From NCBI RefSeq assembly GCF_009725755.1, contig NZ_WNIJ01000001.1:868001-932000 (forward strand): DNA of 64,000 nucleotides. Direction: 5' to 3'. Positions 49,792 through 61,191 of the stretch are shown in pieces. The position numbers were made by a program, and so were the translations under genes. Source of the DNA: Bombella sp. ESL0385. GTDB taxonomy: Bacteria; Pseudomonadota; Alphaproteobacteria; Acetobacterales; Acetobacteraceae. Every line of letters begins with the position of its first letter. Positions within the stretch are counted from its first letter, which is position 1. The notes below the pieces were generated by a model, which had not been told where the DNA came from, made no database searches, and saw only the letters and a list, made by a program, of their open reading frames with translations.

Positions 49792-50486
49792 AAATAGGCA
49801 TTGTCGTTTTTCCCGGCACGAATCGCGAGCGGGATATGGCACAAGCATTTCAGGTGGCTTCTGGTAAAGCTCCTCAAATGTTGTGGCATCAGCAGGATAA
49901 TGTTGATGGGTTCGATTTAATTGTCCTGCCGGGCGGCTTTAGCTTTGGCGATTATCTGCGTAGTGGGGCTATGGCAGCACATTCACCTATTATGCGGGCT
50001 GTTCGTCAGTTTGCAGAGAAAGGGGGATATGTTCTGGGGGTCTGTAATGGCTTCCAGCTCCTTACGGAGGCGCAGATGCTCCCCGGGGCGTTATTGCGTA
50101 ATGCGGGCATGCGCTTTTTGTCGCAGGATTGTCACCTTAAGGTAGAAGGGCGCGATAGCATCTTTACCGCTGGTTGGGAGCGTGGGGCCGTATTTCGCGC
50201 GCCTTTAGCCCATGGGGATGGGAATTATACTGCCGCCCCAGAGGTCTTGGACCAGTTGGAGGGTGAGGGGCGTGTGGCGTTCCGTTATTGTGATGCGGCA
50301 GGTCAGGTGAAGCATCATGATGCACATGTTAATATGAATGGCAGTGCCCGATCGATCGCGGGTGTGTTGAGTGAGAATCGCCGTGTTTGTGGGCTTATGC
50401 CTCACCCTGAAAATCTAACAGAAGACATATTGGGCGGCACAGATGGTTTGCCCCTCTTTAATGGGATTTTGGAGGGATTAGGCTAA
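49788..50486 (+). CDS. purQ: FGAM synthase glutaminase subunit PurQ
   Basis: Supplies ammonia from glutamine to PurL. It has 232 residues. The class I amidotransferase nucleophile is Cys86 in [10 protein letters not shown]; His-Glu follow in [11 protein letters not shown] near the C-terminus. The N-terminus [15 protein letters not shown] and [18 protein letters not shown] are characteristic of PurQ. The start is ATG 49788, overlapping the Rap1a-like gene (ATGA); the stop overlaps purL by one base (TAATG). Confidence 0.97.
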   Translation: MKIGIVVFPGTNRERDMAQAFQVASGKAPQMLWHQQDNVDGFDLIVLPGGFSFGDYLRSGAMAAHSPIMRAVRQFAEKGGYVLGVCNGFQLLTEAQMLPGALLRNAGMRFLSQDCHLKVEGRDSIFTAGWERGAVFRAPLAHGDGNYTAAPEVLDQLEGEGRVAFRYCDAAGQVKHHDAHVNMNGSARSIAGVLSENRRVCGLMPHPENLTEDILGGTDGLPLFNGILEGLG

Positions 50487-52726
50487 TGGTAACCGCTGTT
50501 GTTAATCTCGAATTGGCGCGTTCTTTTGGCCTCAAAGATGATGAGTATGAGAAGGTACTCACCATTATGGGGCGCACGCCGAGTCTGACAGAGCTTGGTA
50601 TTTTCTCGGTGATGTGGTCGGAGCATTGTTCCTATAAATCATCGCGTCTGCATCTGAAGACTTTGCCTACAAAGGCCCCCTGGGTGATTCATGGCCCCGG
50701 TGAAAATGCTGGGGTGATTGATATTGGGGATGGCTTGGCCGCTGTTTTTAAGATGGAGAGCCATAACCACCCCTCTTTCATCGAGCCATATCAAGGGGCA
50801 GCGACAGGTGTTGGGGGCATCCTGCGTGATGTTTTCACAATGGGTGCGCGCCCTATTGCGAACTTAAATGCCCTACGCTTTGGCGACCCGTCTCATAAAG
50901 ACACAAAACGCGTTGTTGATGGTGTTGTGCGCGGTATTGGCGGTTATGGTAACTGCATGGGAGTACCAACCGTTGGGGGCGAGGTAAACTTCCATCATTC
51001 CTATAATTGCAACCCGCTTGTTAATGCCATGACCGTTGGCTTAGCACGGCAGGATCGTATCTTCCTTTCTGCTGCGGCGGGGGTGGGGAATCCGGTTGTT
51101 TATGTAGGGTCTAAAACAGGACGTGATGGCATCCATGGGGCGACGATGTCCTCCGCGGAGTTCGATTCCGAATCGAGCTCAAAAAGGCCGACTGTTCAAG
51201 TTGGGGACCCGTTCACAGAGAAATTATTGCTCGAAGCTTGTTTAGAACTCATGGCAACGGATGCTGTGATTTCCATTCAGGATATGGGTGCCGCAGGGCT
51301 GACATCATCTGCTGTGGAGATGGCTAGCAAAGGTGGTGTCGGGATTGACCTAGATCTAGACCATGTGCCGCAGCGCGAAACCCATATGCAGGCTTACGAG
51401 ATGATGCTCTCTGAAAGTCAGGAACGCATGCTCATGGTGCTGCGTCCTGACCGGACAGAAGTGGCCCGTAAGATTTTTGAGAAATGGGAGTTGGATTTTG
51501 CAATTGTCGGCACGCTGACAGATAGCGGACGTATTACGGTACGTCATAAAGGTACTGTAGAAGCCGATATTCCCTTGGGCCCATTGGCTGATGAAGCTCC
51601 AATTTACGATCGCCCGACAGTTCCGTATGAGCGTCAACCTGCCCTTACCCCTCCAGCGGCTCCTTGTGGGGTAGAGGCTGCTTTGTCCCGTTTGCTTTCC
51701 AGCGGGAATGGGGCCTCGCGCGCTTGGATTTGGAATCAATATGATAGCGGCGTAGGTGGCCAGACAGTAAAACGCCCCGGTGGGGCTGATGCTGCGATTG
51801 TACGGGTCGAGGGTACGAATCGTGGCCTCGCGATGACAACCGATTGTACCCCGCGTTACGGGCAGGCGGACCCTTATATTGGCGGTGCGCAAGCTGTTGT
51901 AGAGGTCTGGCGGAATATAACCGCGACAGGCGCGCGACCTTTGGCGATGACGGATAATCTAAACTTCGCTAGCCCAGAAAATCCATACATCATGGCGCAG
52001 TTTGTCGAGGCTGTAAAAGGCATTGGCGATGCTGGGCGCGCGTTGGACTTCCCTGTCGTTAGTGGGAATGTCTCTCTTTATAACGAGACGCGTGGTGATG
52101 ATGGGAGCGTTACAGCCATCCAACCTGCCCCTGTGATTGGTGGCGTTGGTGTGCTGGAGGATGTACATAAAGCCGTTGGTCTTGCCTTCCCTGACGCAGG
52201 AGAGATTCTCCTCATTGGGGAGACGATTGGCACACTCGGGCAGTCTTTATGGTTGAAGGAAATCCTCAACCGTGAGGAGGGCGCACCTCCTGCGATTAAT
52301 TTTGAAGCTGAGCGGCGGAATGGTGATTTCGTGCGTGGATTGATTCAAGATGAGCTGGTCACGGCCTGTCATGATGTTTCAGATGGTGGGCTTTTGCTCG
52401 CTGTGGCTGAGATGGCTATGGCAGGTGGGATCGGTTGCAGCCTTGCGGATGCTCCTGCGGATATGCCTGCTCATGCTTATTGGTTTGGGGAAGACCAAGC
52501 GCGTTATGTTGTGGTGACGCAGCAGGCCGATTCTGTGATAAAGGCAGCGCAGGGAAAAGGTGTTCCCGTGCAGCGTCTGGGCCATGTAGGCGGTGATACG
52601 CTGAAAATTGGCACAGAGGGGGCTCTTACGGTTGGGAAGATGCAGGCACTGCATGCGTCCTTCTTCCCCCGTTTTATGGGGCAGGAAGATGCACCGCTTG
52701 TGCATCTGGATGAACAGCTATCCTGA
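50486..52726 (+). CDS. purL: FGAM synthase large subunit PurL (short type)
   Basis: ATP-dependent synthase that converts FGAR to FGAM using ammonia from PurQ. At 746 residues it is the short form requiring separate PurS and PurQ. Motifs include [71 protein letters not shown] and the C-terminal [19 protein letters not shown]. The start is ATG 50486. bolA follows after 28 bp. Confidence 0.97.
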   Translation: MVTAVVNLELARSFGLKDDEYEKVLTIMGRTPSLTELGIFSVMWSEHCSYKSSRLHLKTLPTKAPWVIHGPGENAGVIDIGDGLAAVFKMESHNHPSFIEPYQGAATGVGGILRDVFTMGARPIANLNALRFGDPSHKDTKRVVDGVVRGIGGYGNCMGVPTVGGEVNFHHSYNCNPLVNAMTVGLARQDRIFLSAAAGVGNPVVYVGSKTGRDGIHGATMSSAEFDSESSSKRPTVQVGDPFTEKLLLEACLELMATDAVISIQDMGAAGLTSSAVEMASKGGVGIDLDLDHVPQRETHMQAYEMMLSESQERMLMVLRPDRTEVARKIFEKWELDFAIVGTLTDSGRITVRHKGTVEADIPLGPLADEAPIYDRPTVPYERQPALTPPAAPCGVEAALSRLLSSGNGASRAWIWNQYDSGVGGQTVKRPGGADAAIVRVEGTNRGLAMTTDCTPRYGQADPYIGGAQAVVEVWRNITATGARPLAMTDNLNFASPENPYIMAQFVEAVKGIGDAGRALDFPVVSGNVSLYNETRGDDGSVTAIQPAPVIGGVGVLEDVHKAVGLAFPDAGEILLIGETIGTLGQSLWLKEILNREEGAPPAINFEAERRNGDFVRGLIQDELVTACHDVSDGGLLLAVAEMAMAGGIGCSLADAPADMPAHAYWFGEDQARYVVVTQQADSVIKAAQGKGVPVQRLGHVGGDTLKIGTEGALTVGKMQALHASFFPRFMGQEDAPLVHLDEQLS

Positions 52727-52754
52727 AGAATGCGGCTATAGAGGGAGAGTAAGC

Positions 52755-52985
52755 ATGATGACGGTAAATGAGATTGAAAAAGCCCTTCGTGCGGCTTTCC
52801 CTAATGCGGAAATTGTGGTTGAAGACCTTGCAGGCGATGGTAATCATTTCGCCTGTGAAGTTGTGAGTGACGTATTCCGTGGGTTAACACGGGTGAAACA
52901 GCATAAGCTGGTTTATGACGCTTTCGGGGACCGTGTGGGGACGGAGCTACATGCTTTGGCCGTTAAGACGCGGGCTCCTGAGTGA
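52755..52985 (+). CDS. BolA-family protein
   Basis: A 76-residue BolA-like protein. The pattern VNEIEKALRAAFPNAEIVVEDLAGDGNHFACEVVS and RVKQHKLVYDAF is the BolA fold with its conserved His. BolA proteins pair with CGFS monothiol glutaredoxins to handle [2Fe-2S] clusters, and one lies 18 bp downstream. The start is ATG 52755 (or 52758) with GAGGGAGAG upstream. Confidence 0.93.
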   Translation: MMTVNEIEKALRAAFPNAEIVVEDLAGDGNHFACEVVSDVFRGLTRVKQHKLVYDAFGDRVGTELHALAVKTRAPE

Positions 52986-53003
52986 GTGGAAAGGACAGAT
53001 AAG

Positions 53004-53339
53004 ATGAATGATGCTGTTTTTCAGACAATTCAGGCATTAGTTGATAAAAACCCCGTTATGCTTTTCATGAAGGGGGATAAGCAGTTTCCGCAATGTGGTT
53101 TCTCTGCGCGTGTTGTGCAGATTCTGAGCCATATTGGCGTTGAGTTTGAGACGGAAAATGTTTTGGAAAATCCTGCAATCCGTCAGGGAATCAAAGATTT
53201 TTCGCAATGGCCGACCATCCCTCAGCTTTATGTAAAAGGTGAGTTTATCGGTGGGTGCGATATTGTGACCGATATGTATCAGAGTGGTGAGTTGGAATCA
53301 CTGCTTGTGGAGAAAGGGTTGCTTAAAAACGCTGAGTGA
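53004..53339 (+). CDS. grxD: Monothiol glutaredoxin (CGFS type, Grx4-like)
   Basis: A 111-residue glutaredoxin fold with the active site CGFS at residues 31-34 (FPQCGFSARVVQ), followed by the glutathione-binding WPTIPQLYVKGEFIGGCDI. CGFS monothiol glutaredoxins bind a glutathione-ligated [2Fe-2S] cluster and act with BolA in Fe-S trafficking or iron sensing. The start is ATG 53004 with AAAGGA upstream. It forms a pair with the BolA gene at the end of the pur run. Confidence 0.95.
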   Translation: MNDAVFQTIQALVDKNPVMLFMKGDKQFPQCGFSARVVQILSHIGVEFETENVLENPAIRQGIKDFSQWPTIPQLYVKGEFIGGCDIVTDMYQSGELESLLVEKGLLKNAE

Positions 53340-53376
53340 TAAGCGTGAGAGAGGATGAGAGTCTCTAAAGAATTGT

Positions 53377-53414
53377 TTAAGGAGAGGCAATTTTTATTGC
53401 TTTCTTTTCCTTAA
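53377..53414 (+). terminator. Imperfect hairpin after grxD
   Basis: TTAAGG (53377-53382) and CCTTAA (53409-53414) bracket an inner GCAAT/ATTGC stem (53387-53391 with 53396-53400) followed by TTTCTTTT. It is a plausible terminator for the purC-grxD run. Confidence 0.45.
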
Positions 53415-53490
53415 CATGATTAGAGTTTTCATTATTTGTGAGAGATGCGTTATCCCCTCTAGGTGGGTGGGGTGTGAGAAGGGGCGATAG

Positions 53491-53793
53491 ATGAAAATAT
53501 CCCGTACAAAGGGGGCTATTTTTGGCCTTCTGGGCTTAGCTGGTGTAACGATGGCTCCAGCTCATGCTGAGCGTGTTTTAACAGAGCATGAAGCGGGTAA
53601 ATTAACATTTGATGCCCTCATTGCGCCTCCTTCAGCATTCCAGCATGTTGCTCGTCATTCATGGCGGGGGCATGTTTTGGGGAGCCGCGTTGCAGCCACC
53701 CATCGTCATCATGCTGTAGCAGTGCGGAATGTGTCCTATTATAGTCATACTGCTGCAAGGCACGGGCGGGTAACTCATCGTCACCGTGGGTGA
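53491..53793 (+). CDS. Small exported basic His/Arg-rich protein, unknown function
   Basis: Not recognised. It has 100 residues with a signal peptide MKISRTKGAIFGLLGLAGVT ending APAHA, cleavage near residue 26. The mature part begins ERVLTEHEAGKLTFDALIA and becomes rich in His, Arg and Val (ATHRHHAVAVRN, ARHGRVTHRHRG), with about ten histidines. The signal peptide makes a periplasmic or secreted location likely. The start is ATG 53491 with AGAAGGGG upstream. A terminator follows at once, so it is a single-gene unit. Confidence 0.7.
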   Translation: MKISRTKGAIFGLLGLAGVTMAPAHAERVLTEHEAGKLTFDALIAPPSAFQHVARHSWRGHVLGSRVAATHRHHAVAVRNVSYYSHTAARHGRVTHRHRG

Positions 53794-53820
53794 TGCTTCT
53801 CTTGCCTTTCATCTACTATC

Positions 53821-53857
53821 AAAAGCTTCATCATGTGCGTGATGAGGCTTTTTTTTG
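53821..53857 (+). terminator. Rho-independent terminator
   Basis: AAGCTTCATCA and TGATGAGGCTT form an 11-bp stem (one G-T pair) with a 6-nt loop and run into a T tract. It ends the small exported protein gene and sits just before the convergent yraN stop. Confidence 0.88.
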
Positions 53858-53862
53858 ATGCT

Positions 53863-55261
<1,399 letters not shown>

Positions 55262-55269
55262 TTATCTTC

Positions 55270-56715
55270 CTAATGGTGTGAATGACGAATATGGCTACGA
55301 TGCAATCCGTAGCAAAGATAGACGCCCATACCAATTAGCAACCATACGACAAGCCTGATCCATGTCATGAGGTCCATAGCGAGCATGACAGCACCGCAGG
55401 AGATAATCCCTAAAATGGGAATGAGGAACGGCCCGCCGGGGGTGCGAAAACGCCGCACAGCGTCAGGCTGACGAATGCGTAGAATCATCACGCCCAGGCA
55501 AACGATGATGAACGCCAATAACGTGCCGATGGAGGTCATCTTCCCGAGAATATCAATAGGAAGGCACGCGGCGAGAAGGCTTGCCACAATAGCGGTGATG
55601 ATGTGGGAGCTCCACGGTGTACGGCTACGCTCATTAAGTTTTGAGAAGAGAGGGGGGAGGAGGCCATCTTTTGCCATGGAGAGGCAAATACGGCTCTGCC
55701 CCATGAGCAAACCATAAATAACGGAGATATATCCAAAGGCAATACCCAGTGTAATGACACTAGAGAACCATGACATATGAAGACTACCAAGGACGGTCGA
55801 TACAGGGTTCGGGTCATGCAGCATGGCGCGGTAATCAACAACGCCGACAATAACAAATGAGAATATCATATAAATGATAGCAGAGATGATAAGGCTACCA
55901 AGAATACTTAACGGAATATTGCGTTGCGGGTTTTTACTATCCTGCGCTGCGGTAGAGACGATGTCAAACCCAATATAGGCAAAGAAGATAAGCCCCGCTG
56001 CGCGCATAACCCCACTAACACCAAAATTGCCGAATTGCCCGGTATTGGGGGGAATGAAAGGATGGAGGTGAGTGCCTCTAATATAAGGCAAGCATACGGC
56101 TGTAACACTGCCAATGATAACGAGTTTGAGAATAACAATAGAGAGGTTAATTTTGCTTGAGATTTGTGTCCCGTACATGAGCAACGCTGTCACGGCCCAG
56201 ATGATGAAGACGGCTGGTGCATTAAACCAAGCATGTACAAAATGACCATCGGGCGTCATAACAGCCGCCCCCGTTGGGGCGAGGAAGCGAGGGTCCAGAT
56301 GGATGCCTAGCCCGTGGAGGAGAGCGGCAAAATAACCCGACCAGCTGGCGGCAACGGTGGAGGCGTTAACGGTATATTCGAGGATTAAATCCCAGCCGAT
56401 AATCCAGGCAATGCCTTCGCCCATGCCCGTATAAGCGTAAGTATAGGCGGAGCCTCCTTCTGGAATCATTCCAGCGAGTTCCGCATAGCAAAGGCCAGCG
56501 AAGGCGCAGGCGATGGCCGCGATGAGGAAGGAGAGCGTGACAGCGGGGCCAGCATATTGCCCCGCCGCAACACCTGTCATCGAGAACAGACCGGCCCCTA
56601 CAGTCACACCCACACCAAGGGCAATTAACTGCCATAAGCCTAAGACACGGCGTAACCCTGTTTTGGTGGTAAGGGTTTGGGCGATTGGTTTGGTGCGCCA
56701 GAAGGGCCTGTTCAT
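55270..56715 (-). CDS. APC-family amino acid permease, paralogue 3 (hemB-proximal)
   Basis: Inner-membrane amino acid transporter of 481 residues with about 12 helices. It opens with VLGLWQLIALGVGVTVGAGLF, the glycine-rich helix 1 of APC permeases, and contains CYAELAGMIPEGGSAYTYAY and FFAYIGFDIVSTAAQDSKNPQRNIP. The pattern fits the cationic-amino-acid-transporter-like (CAT/YfnA) group, but substrate is unknown. The start is ATG 56715 with GGAG upstream. It is the last of three tandem paralogues on the minus strand; hemB follows after 23 bp. Confidence 0.9.
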   Translation of the reverse strand: MNRPFWRTKPIAQTLTTKTGLRRVLGLWQLIALGVGVTVGAGLFSMTGVAAGQYAGPAVTLSFLIAAIACAFAGLCYAELAGMIPEGGSAYTYAYTGMGEGIAWIIGWDLILEYTVNASTVAASWSGYFAALLHGLGIHLDPRFLAPTGAAVMTPDGHFVHAWFNAPAVFIIWAVTALLMYGTQISSKINLSIVILKLVIIGSVTAVCLPYIRGTHLHPFIPPNTGQFGNFGVSGVMRAAGLIFFAYIGFDIVSTAAQDSKNPQRNIPLSILGSLIISAIIYMIFSFVIVGVVDYRAMLHDPNPVSTVLGSLHMSWFSSVITLGIAFGYISVIYGLLMGQSRICLSMAKDGLLPPLFSKLNERSRTPWSSHIITAIVASLLAACLPIDILGKMTSIGTLLAFIIVCLGVMILRIRQPDAVRRFRTPGGPFLIPILGIISCGAVMLAMDLMTWIRLVVWLLIGMGVYLCYGLHRSHIRHSHH

Positions 56716-56739
56716 GAGGCTTGCTCCACGTTGTTACGG

Positions 56740-58203
56740 TCAGTCAGGACGAGAGGACGTAGGGTGATGCTTCGTCCTTAGGTGGCTATGTTTTATGCTA
56801 TAGGCGAAATAAATCACGGCACCAATGGCTAACCAGATAATAAGCCGCATCCATGTGACAAGACTCATGGAGAGCATGACACTACCACATGAAAGGATGC
56901 CGAGGCCGGGGATAAGCCATGGCCCACCCGGCAAGCGGAAGGTACGCGGGGCGTGGGGTGCCCTAAAGCGCAGCGCAATAACGCCCGCGCATACGATGAT
57001 GAAGGCCGCTAACGTACCGATAGAGGCCATATCGGCAAGGATATTGATGGGTAAGCAGCAAGCGAGTGCCCCGCTAACGAGGAAGCTCAGCATATGGCTG
57101 GGTACAGGGGTATGGCTCTTGGGGTTAAGACGGCTGAAGAAGGCGGGTAATAAACCATCTTGTGCCATAGCGAGGAGGATACGGCTCTGGCCCATTAACA
57201 ACCCATAAAGGACAGATAAGTAACCGAGACAAATCCCTCCTTTAATGAGCAAACCCAACCAAGGAAGGTTGATGACATCCATAACCGTGGCAACGGGACT
57301 AGGGTCGTTTGCAAAGCGGTGATAATCCACTACACCAATCAACACGGCTGAGAAAGCCACATAGATAATCGTGCAAATAATCAAGCTGCCCAAAATCGCA
57401 AAGGGCATGGATTTTTGTGGGTTTTTGGTATCTTGCGCGGCGGTCGAGACGATGTCGAAGCCGATATAAGCGAGGAAGGCCATCCCTGCGGCACGCATAA
57501 CGCCGCTAAAGCCAAAAATGCCAAACTGGCCTGTATTAGGGGCAATAAAGGGATGAAAATGCGCCATATTGATGTGAGGCAGCGCGGCAATAATCATCCC
57601 AACAAGCACACAGAACTTGATAGCCACGACAAGGCCGTTCATCCGTGCTGATTCTTTCACTCCACGGGTGAGCATAAAGGTAACGAGCCAGAGGATGAAC
57701 AAACAAGGGGCGTTAAACCATGCATGCGCTGTTTGCCCATCGGGGAGGGTAACAAGCGTCATGGGCGGGTGGAGAAGGCGAGGATCTATGACGATTCCCC
57801 AGTCCTTGAGGAAGGAGACAATATAGCCCGACCAGCTAGAGGCAACAGCCGCTGTGCTGACGGTATATTCCAAGATTAAATCCCAGCCGATAACCCATGC
57901 CACAACCTCCCCCAAGGCGGCATAAGCGTAGGAGTAGGCGGAGCCACCAGAAGGGATCATGCCAGAGAGTTCGGCATAACATAAACCTGCAAAACTGGCG
58001 GCAATACCAGCGATGAGGAAGGAGAGCGGTATAGCCGAGCCAGCATAAAGGCCGGAGGCTACGCCTGTAAGAGAGAAAAGCCCCGCACCAATAGTGACGC
58101 CTACCCCGATGGCAATAAGCTGCCATGTATCAAAAACCCGCTTTAGGCCGCTAGGCTCAACAGGGGCGGTAATGGTCTTTTTACGCCATAGGGATGACTT
58201 CAT
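56740..58203 (-). CDS. APC-family amino acid permease, paralogue 2 (middle)
   Basis: A 487-residue, 12-helix transporter closely similar to its two neighbours throughout. The helix 1 motif is LIAIGVGVTIGAGLFSLTGVA; the FLAYIGFDIVSTAAQDTKNPQ segment and YAELSGMIPSGGSAYSYAYAALGE are conserved. Differences cluster in the loop after IIGWDLILEYTV and in the C-terminus (KHSHLRTKHHPTSS). The start is ATG 58203. It lies 24 bp upstream of paralogue 3. Substrate preference may differ among the copies, but this cannot be read from sequence. Confidence 0.9.
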   Translation of the reverse strand: MKSSLWRKKTITAPVEPSGLKRVFDTWQLIAIGVGVTIGAGLFSLTGVASGLYAGSAIPLSFLIAGIAASFAGLCYAELSGMIPSGGSAYSYAYAALGEVVAWVIGWDLILEYTVSTAAVASSWSGYIVSFLKDWGIVIDPRLLHPPMTLVTLPDGQTAHAWFNAPCLFILWLVTFMLTRGVKESARMNGLVVAIKFCVLVGMIIAALPHINMAHFHPFIAPNTGQFGIFGFSGVMRAAGMAFLAYIGFDIVSTAAQDTKNPQKSMPFAILGSLIICTIIYVAFSAVLIGVVDYHRFANDPSPVATVMDVINLPWLGLLIKGGICLGYLSVLYGLLMGQSRILLAMAQDGLLPAFFSRLNPKSHTPVPSHMLSFLVSGALACCLPINILADMASIGTLAAFIIVCAGVIALRFRAPHAPRTFRLPGGPWLIPGLGILSCGSVMLSMSLVTWMRLIIWLAIGAVIYFAYSIKHSHLRTKHHPTSSRPD

Positions 58204-58276
58204 GATGGGGATACTTTCATCGTCTCTTTAGTGCATCGCTCACCTTATTATGGAAGATTATTATAATTTTCCACCC

Positions 58277-59725
58277 CTAATGAGAAGACTTATTGCGTAA
58301 TTTGCTCTTACGGATGCCATAAGCGAAATAAATGACAAACCCAATGGCCAACCAAATGAGCAACCGTGCCCAAGTAAGTGGGCTCATGGAGGCAATGACA
58401 ATCCCACAGGTGATGATTCCTAAAAAGGGAATGAGTACTGGCCCACCCGGTACGCGGAAGCTACGCGGGGCATTAGGAGCGCGGAAGCGTAGGGCGGTGA
58501 CGCCTGCACAGACAATCACAAAGGCAAGCAATGTACCGATGGAGGTCATCTCGCCCAAGGTGGCAATAGGGACGCACCCGGCGAGTAGGGCGGCTGCACA
58601 GGCGGTGATGATATGGGCTGTCCAAGGGGTGCGTGTACCCTTATGAACACGCCCTAAAAAGCTGGGGAGGAGGCCATCTTCTGCCATATTCATAGCAATA
58701 CGGCTTTGGCCGATGAGGAGGCCGAAAAGGACGGAAATAAAGCCGAAGGTAATGCCGATTTTTACCAATACAGCCATCCATGGCAGATGGATTTTATCCA
58801 TAGCCGTGGCAACAGGGCTGGGGTCATGGGCGAGGAGATGGTAATCTACGACACCTACGAGAATGGTTGAGAACACAACATAGATAATCGCGCAAAGCAG
58901 CAGGCTACCTAAAATCCCAATGGGCATATTGCGTTGAGGGTTGCTGGTATCTTGTGCGGCGGTCGAGACAATATCAATGCCGATATAGGCAAAGAAAGCC
59001 ATACCCGCAGCGCGCATAATGCCGCTGACACCAAAATGGCCAAAGTTTCCCGTATTTTGGGGGATAAAGGGGTGGAAATGGCTGACATCGACAAAGGGTG
59101 TGCAGACAATAATCAGCCCAACAATGACCAAGAGCTTAATGAAGACGACCAGCGCATTCAGGCGGGCAGAAAAATTAGTTCCCCGCATAAGTAAAAGTGT
59201 GATGACGAAAAGAATGAGCATTGCCGGTAGGTTGCACCACGCATGAGCGGTTTGGCCATTGGGCAAGGTGAGGGTTGTAAGAGGTGGATTAAGGAGGCGC
59301 GGGTCTATGAGGATGTTCCACCCTTTAAGGAGGGAGGCAATATAGCCCGAAGCACTGGAGGCCACCGCCCCAGCCCCGACAGTATATTCCAAAATCAAAT
59401 CCCAGCCGATAATCCATGCGATGATCTCACCAAGGCCAGCATAAGCGTAGGCATAAGCCGACCCACCGGCGGGGAGCATCCCGGCAAGTTCGGCGTAGCA
59501 TAGTCCGGCAAAACTTGCGGCGATAGCGGCGATGAGGAAGGAGATAACCACCGCAGGGCCAGCATTTTGCCCAGCGGCCACACCGGTGAGGGAGAAAAGC
59601 CCAGCCCCAACTGTGACACCAACGCCCATCATGATAAGCCGCCACGGGCCAAAGACACGCTTCAACCCATTAGGATGATTGGTGGGGGGGGCGACTGGTT
59701 TTCTCTGCAAAAGGGGCGTGGTCAT
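58277..59725 (-). CDS. APC-family amino acid permease, paralogue 1 (glyA-proximal)
   Basis: A 482-residue, 12-helix amino acid transporter, the first of the three tandem copies. The motif LIMMGVGVTVGAGLFSLTGVAAGQ opens helix 1; CYAELAGMLPAGGSAYAYAYAGLGE and FFAYIGIDIVSTAAQDTSNPQRNMP follow. The start is ATG 59725 (MTTPLLQRKPVAPP) with GAGAG upstream; longer in-frame readings lack homology. It is divergent from glyA across 107 bp, which must hold both promoters. Confidence 0.9.
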   Translation of the reverse strand: MTTPLLQRKPVAPPTNHPNGLKRVFGPWRLIMMGVGVTVGAGLFSLTGVAAGQNAGPAVVISFLIAAIAASFAGLCYAELAGMLPAGGSAYAYAYAGLGEIIAWIIGWDLILEYTVGAGAVASSASGYIASLLKGWNILIDPRLLNPPLTTLTLPNGQTAHAWCNLPAMLILFVITLLLMRGTNFSARLNALVVFIKLLVIVGLIIVCTPFVDVSHFHPFIPQNTGNFGHFGVSGIMRAAGMAFFAYIGIDIVSTAAQDTSNPQRNMPIGILGSLLLCAIIYVVFSTILVGVVDYHLLAHDPSPVATAMDKIHLPWMAVLVKIGITFGFISVLFGLLIGQSRIAMNMAEDGLLPSFLGRVHKGTRTPWTAHIITACAAALLAGCVPIATLGEMTSIGTLLAFVIVCAGVTALRFRAPNAPRSFRVPGGPVLIPFLGIITCGIVIASMSPLTWARLLIWLAIGFVIYFAYGIRKSKLRNKSSH

Positions 59726-59832
59726 GATGGCTCTCACAGTATTTTTAAAGGTAATTATCCCGCAACGATAGACGCGCTTAGCTCTCATGCTTATAAAAAG
59801 GAAGAGTTTTTTTGCAGAGAGATGCGTAGCGA

Positions 59833-61128
59833 ATGTCCGACAACGTCAAAAAATCTACCCTTCATGCTTTCTATCATGCTCCTTTAAAGGAGCGTGACGC
59901 CGAGGTTAGTGCGATTCTGAATGCCGAGTTGGAGCGTCAACAAGATGGTATTGAGTTAATTGCCTCGGAGAATATGGCGTCTTTTGCTGTGATGGAGGCT
60001 CAAGGCTCTGTTCTGACCAATAAATACGCGGAAGGTCTGCCCGGTCGCCGTTATTACGGTGGCTGTGTTGATGTTGATAAGGTTGAGAATCTTGCCATTG
60101 AGCGTTTGAAGAAGATTTTCGGCGCGGAGTTTGTCAATGTGCAACCTCACTCTGGGGCTAATGCGAATCAGGCCGCCTTTATGGCATTGGCTAAGCCCGG
60201 TGATACCATCCTCGGTATGAGCCTCGCAGCGGGGGGGCATCTCACCCATGGTGCCGCGCCGAATTATTCCGGCAAATGGTTCAATGCGGTGCAATATGGT
60301 GTGCGCGGGGAGGATGGTCTGCTCGATTATGAGGAGATGGAGCGTCTGGCTCGCGAGCATAAGCCGCGCATCATCGTAGCGGGCAGCTCTGCGTATCCGC
60401 GTGTGATTGACTTCCCTCGTTTCCGCAAGATTGCTGATGAGGTCGGGGCTTATTTGATGGTCGATATGGCCCATTTTGCCGGGCTTGTAGCGGCTGGCCT
60501 TTACCCAAGCCCGGTTCCTCATGCAGATATTACGACCTCCACAACGCATAAAACATTACGCGGCCCGCGCGGTGGTATCATCATGACGAATGATGCAGAC
60601 ATCGCGAAGAAGATTAACTCAGCGGTGTTCCCGGGCCTTCAGGGTGGTCCTTTGATGCATGTGATTGCAGGTAAGGCTGTGGCTTTTGGTGAGGCTCTGC
60701 AAGAGGAGTTCAAACATTATCAGCAGCGTGTGCAGGCTAATGCGCGGGCTCTGGCTGATGAGCTGTTGAAATGTGGCTTCGACATCGTAACAGGTGGGAC
60801 CGATACGCATCTCGTGCTGGTGGACCTGCGTCCTAAGAAGGTGACTGGCAAGAAGGCGGAAGCTCTCATGGAGCGTGCTGGCATTACCGCGAATAAGAAC
60901 GCTGTACCATTCGACCCAGAAAAGCCTTTTGTGACCTCCGGCGTGCGTTTGGGTAGCCCGGCAGCAACAGCGCGTGGTTTTGGTGAGGCGGAGTTCCGCC
61001 AAGTGGCGCGTATGATTGATGCGGTGCTGAGTGCCGATGAGGAGGATGAAGCAACATTCGCCCGCGTGCGCAAAGAGGTGAAGGAGCTATGCGCTCGCTT
61101 CCCAATTTATGATCGTGCCTCTGCTTAA
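59833..61128 (+). CDS. glyA: Serine hydroxymethyltransferase
   Basis: PLP enzyme interconverting serine and glycine while charging tetrahydrofolate with a one-carbon unit, needed for purine synthesis. It has 431 residues. The PLP lysine is Lys240 in [42 protein letters not shown] and [16 protein letters not shown] are family landmarks. The start is ATG 59833. It is divergent from the permease cluster and convergent with a DEAD-box helicase. Confidence 0.97.
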   Translation: MSDNVKKSTLHAFYHAPLKERDAEVSAILNAELERQQDGIELIASENMASFAVMEAQGSVLTNKYAEGLPGRRYYGGCVDVDKVENLAIERLKKIFGAEFVNVQPHSGANANQAAFMALAKPGDTILGMSLAAGGHLTHGAAPNYSGKWFNAVQYGVRGEDGLLDYEEMERLAREHKPRIIVAGSSAYPRVIDFPRFRKIADEVGAYLMVDMAHFAGLVAAGLYPSPVPHADITTSTTHKTLRGPRGGIIMTNDADIAKKINSAVFPGLQGGPLMHVIAGKAVAFGEALQEEFKHYQQRVQANARALADELLKCGFDIVTGGTDTHLVLVDLRPKKVTGKKAEALMERAGITANKNAVPFDPEKPFVTSGVRLGSPAATARGFGEAEFRQVARMIDAVLSADEEDEATFARVRKEVKELCARFPIYDRASA

Positions 61129-61146
61129 AAGGGCTGGTAGCCTGCT

Positions 61147-61184
61147 CCCCTATGGTCGTGATGGTCGCCATTCGGCCATAGGGG
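61147..61184. terminator. Large hairpin between glyA and the helicase gene
   Basis: CCCCTATGG (61147-61155) pairs with CCATAGGGG (61176-61184), with a nested ATGG/CCAT stem (61161-61164 with 61168-61171). It sits between convergent stops and probably serves both strands; T-runs are weak. Confidence 0.55.
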
Positions 61185-61191
61185 GATGGGT

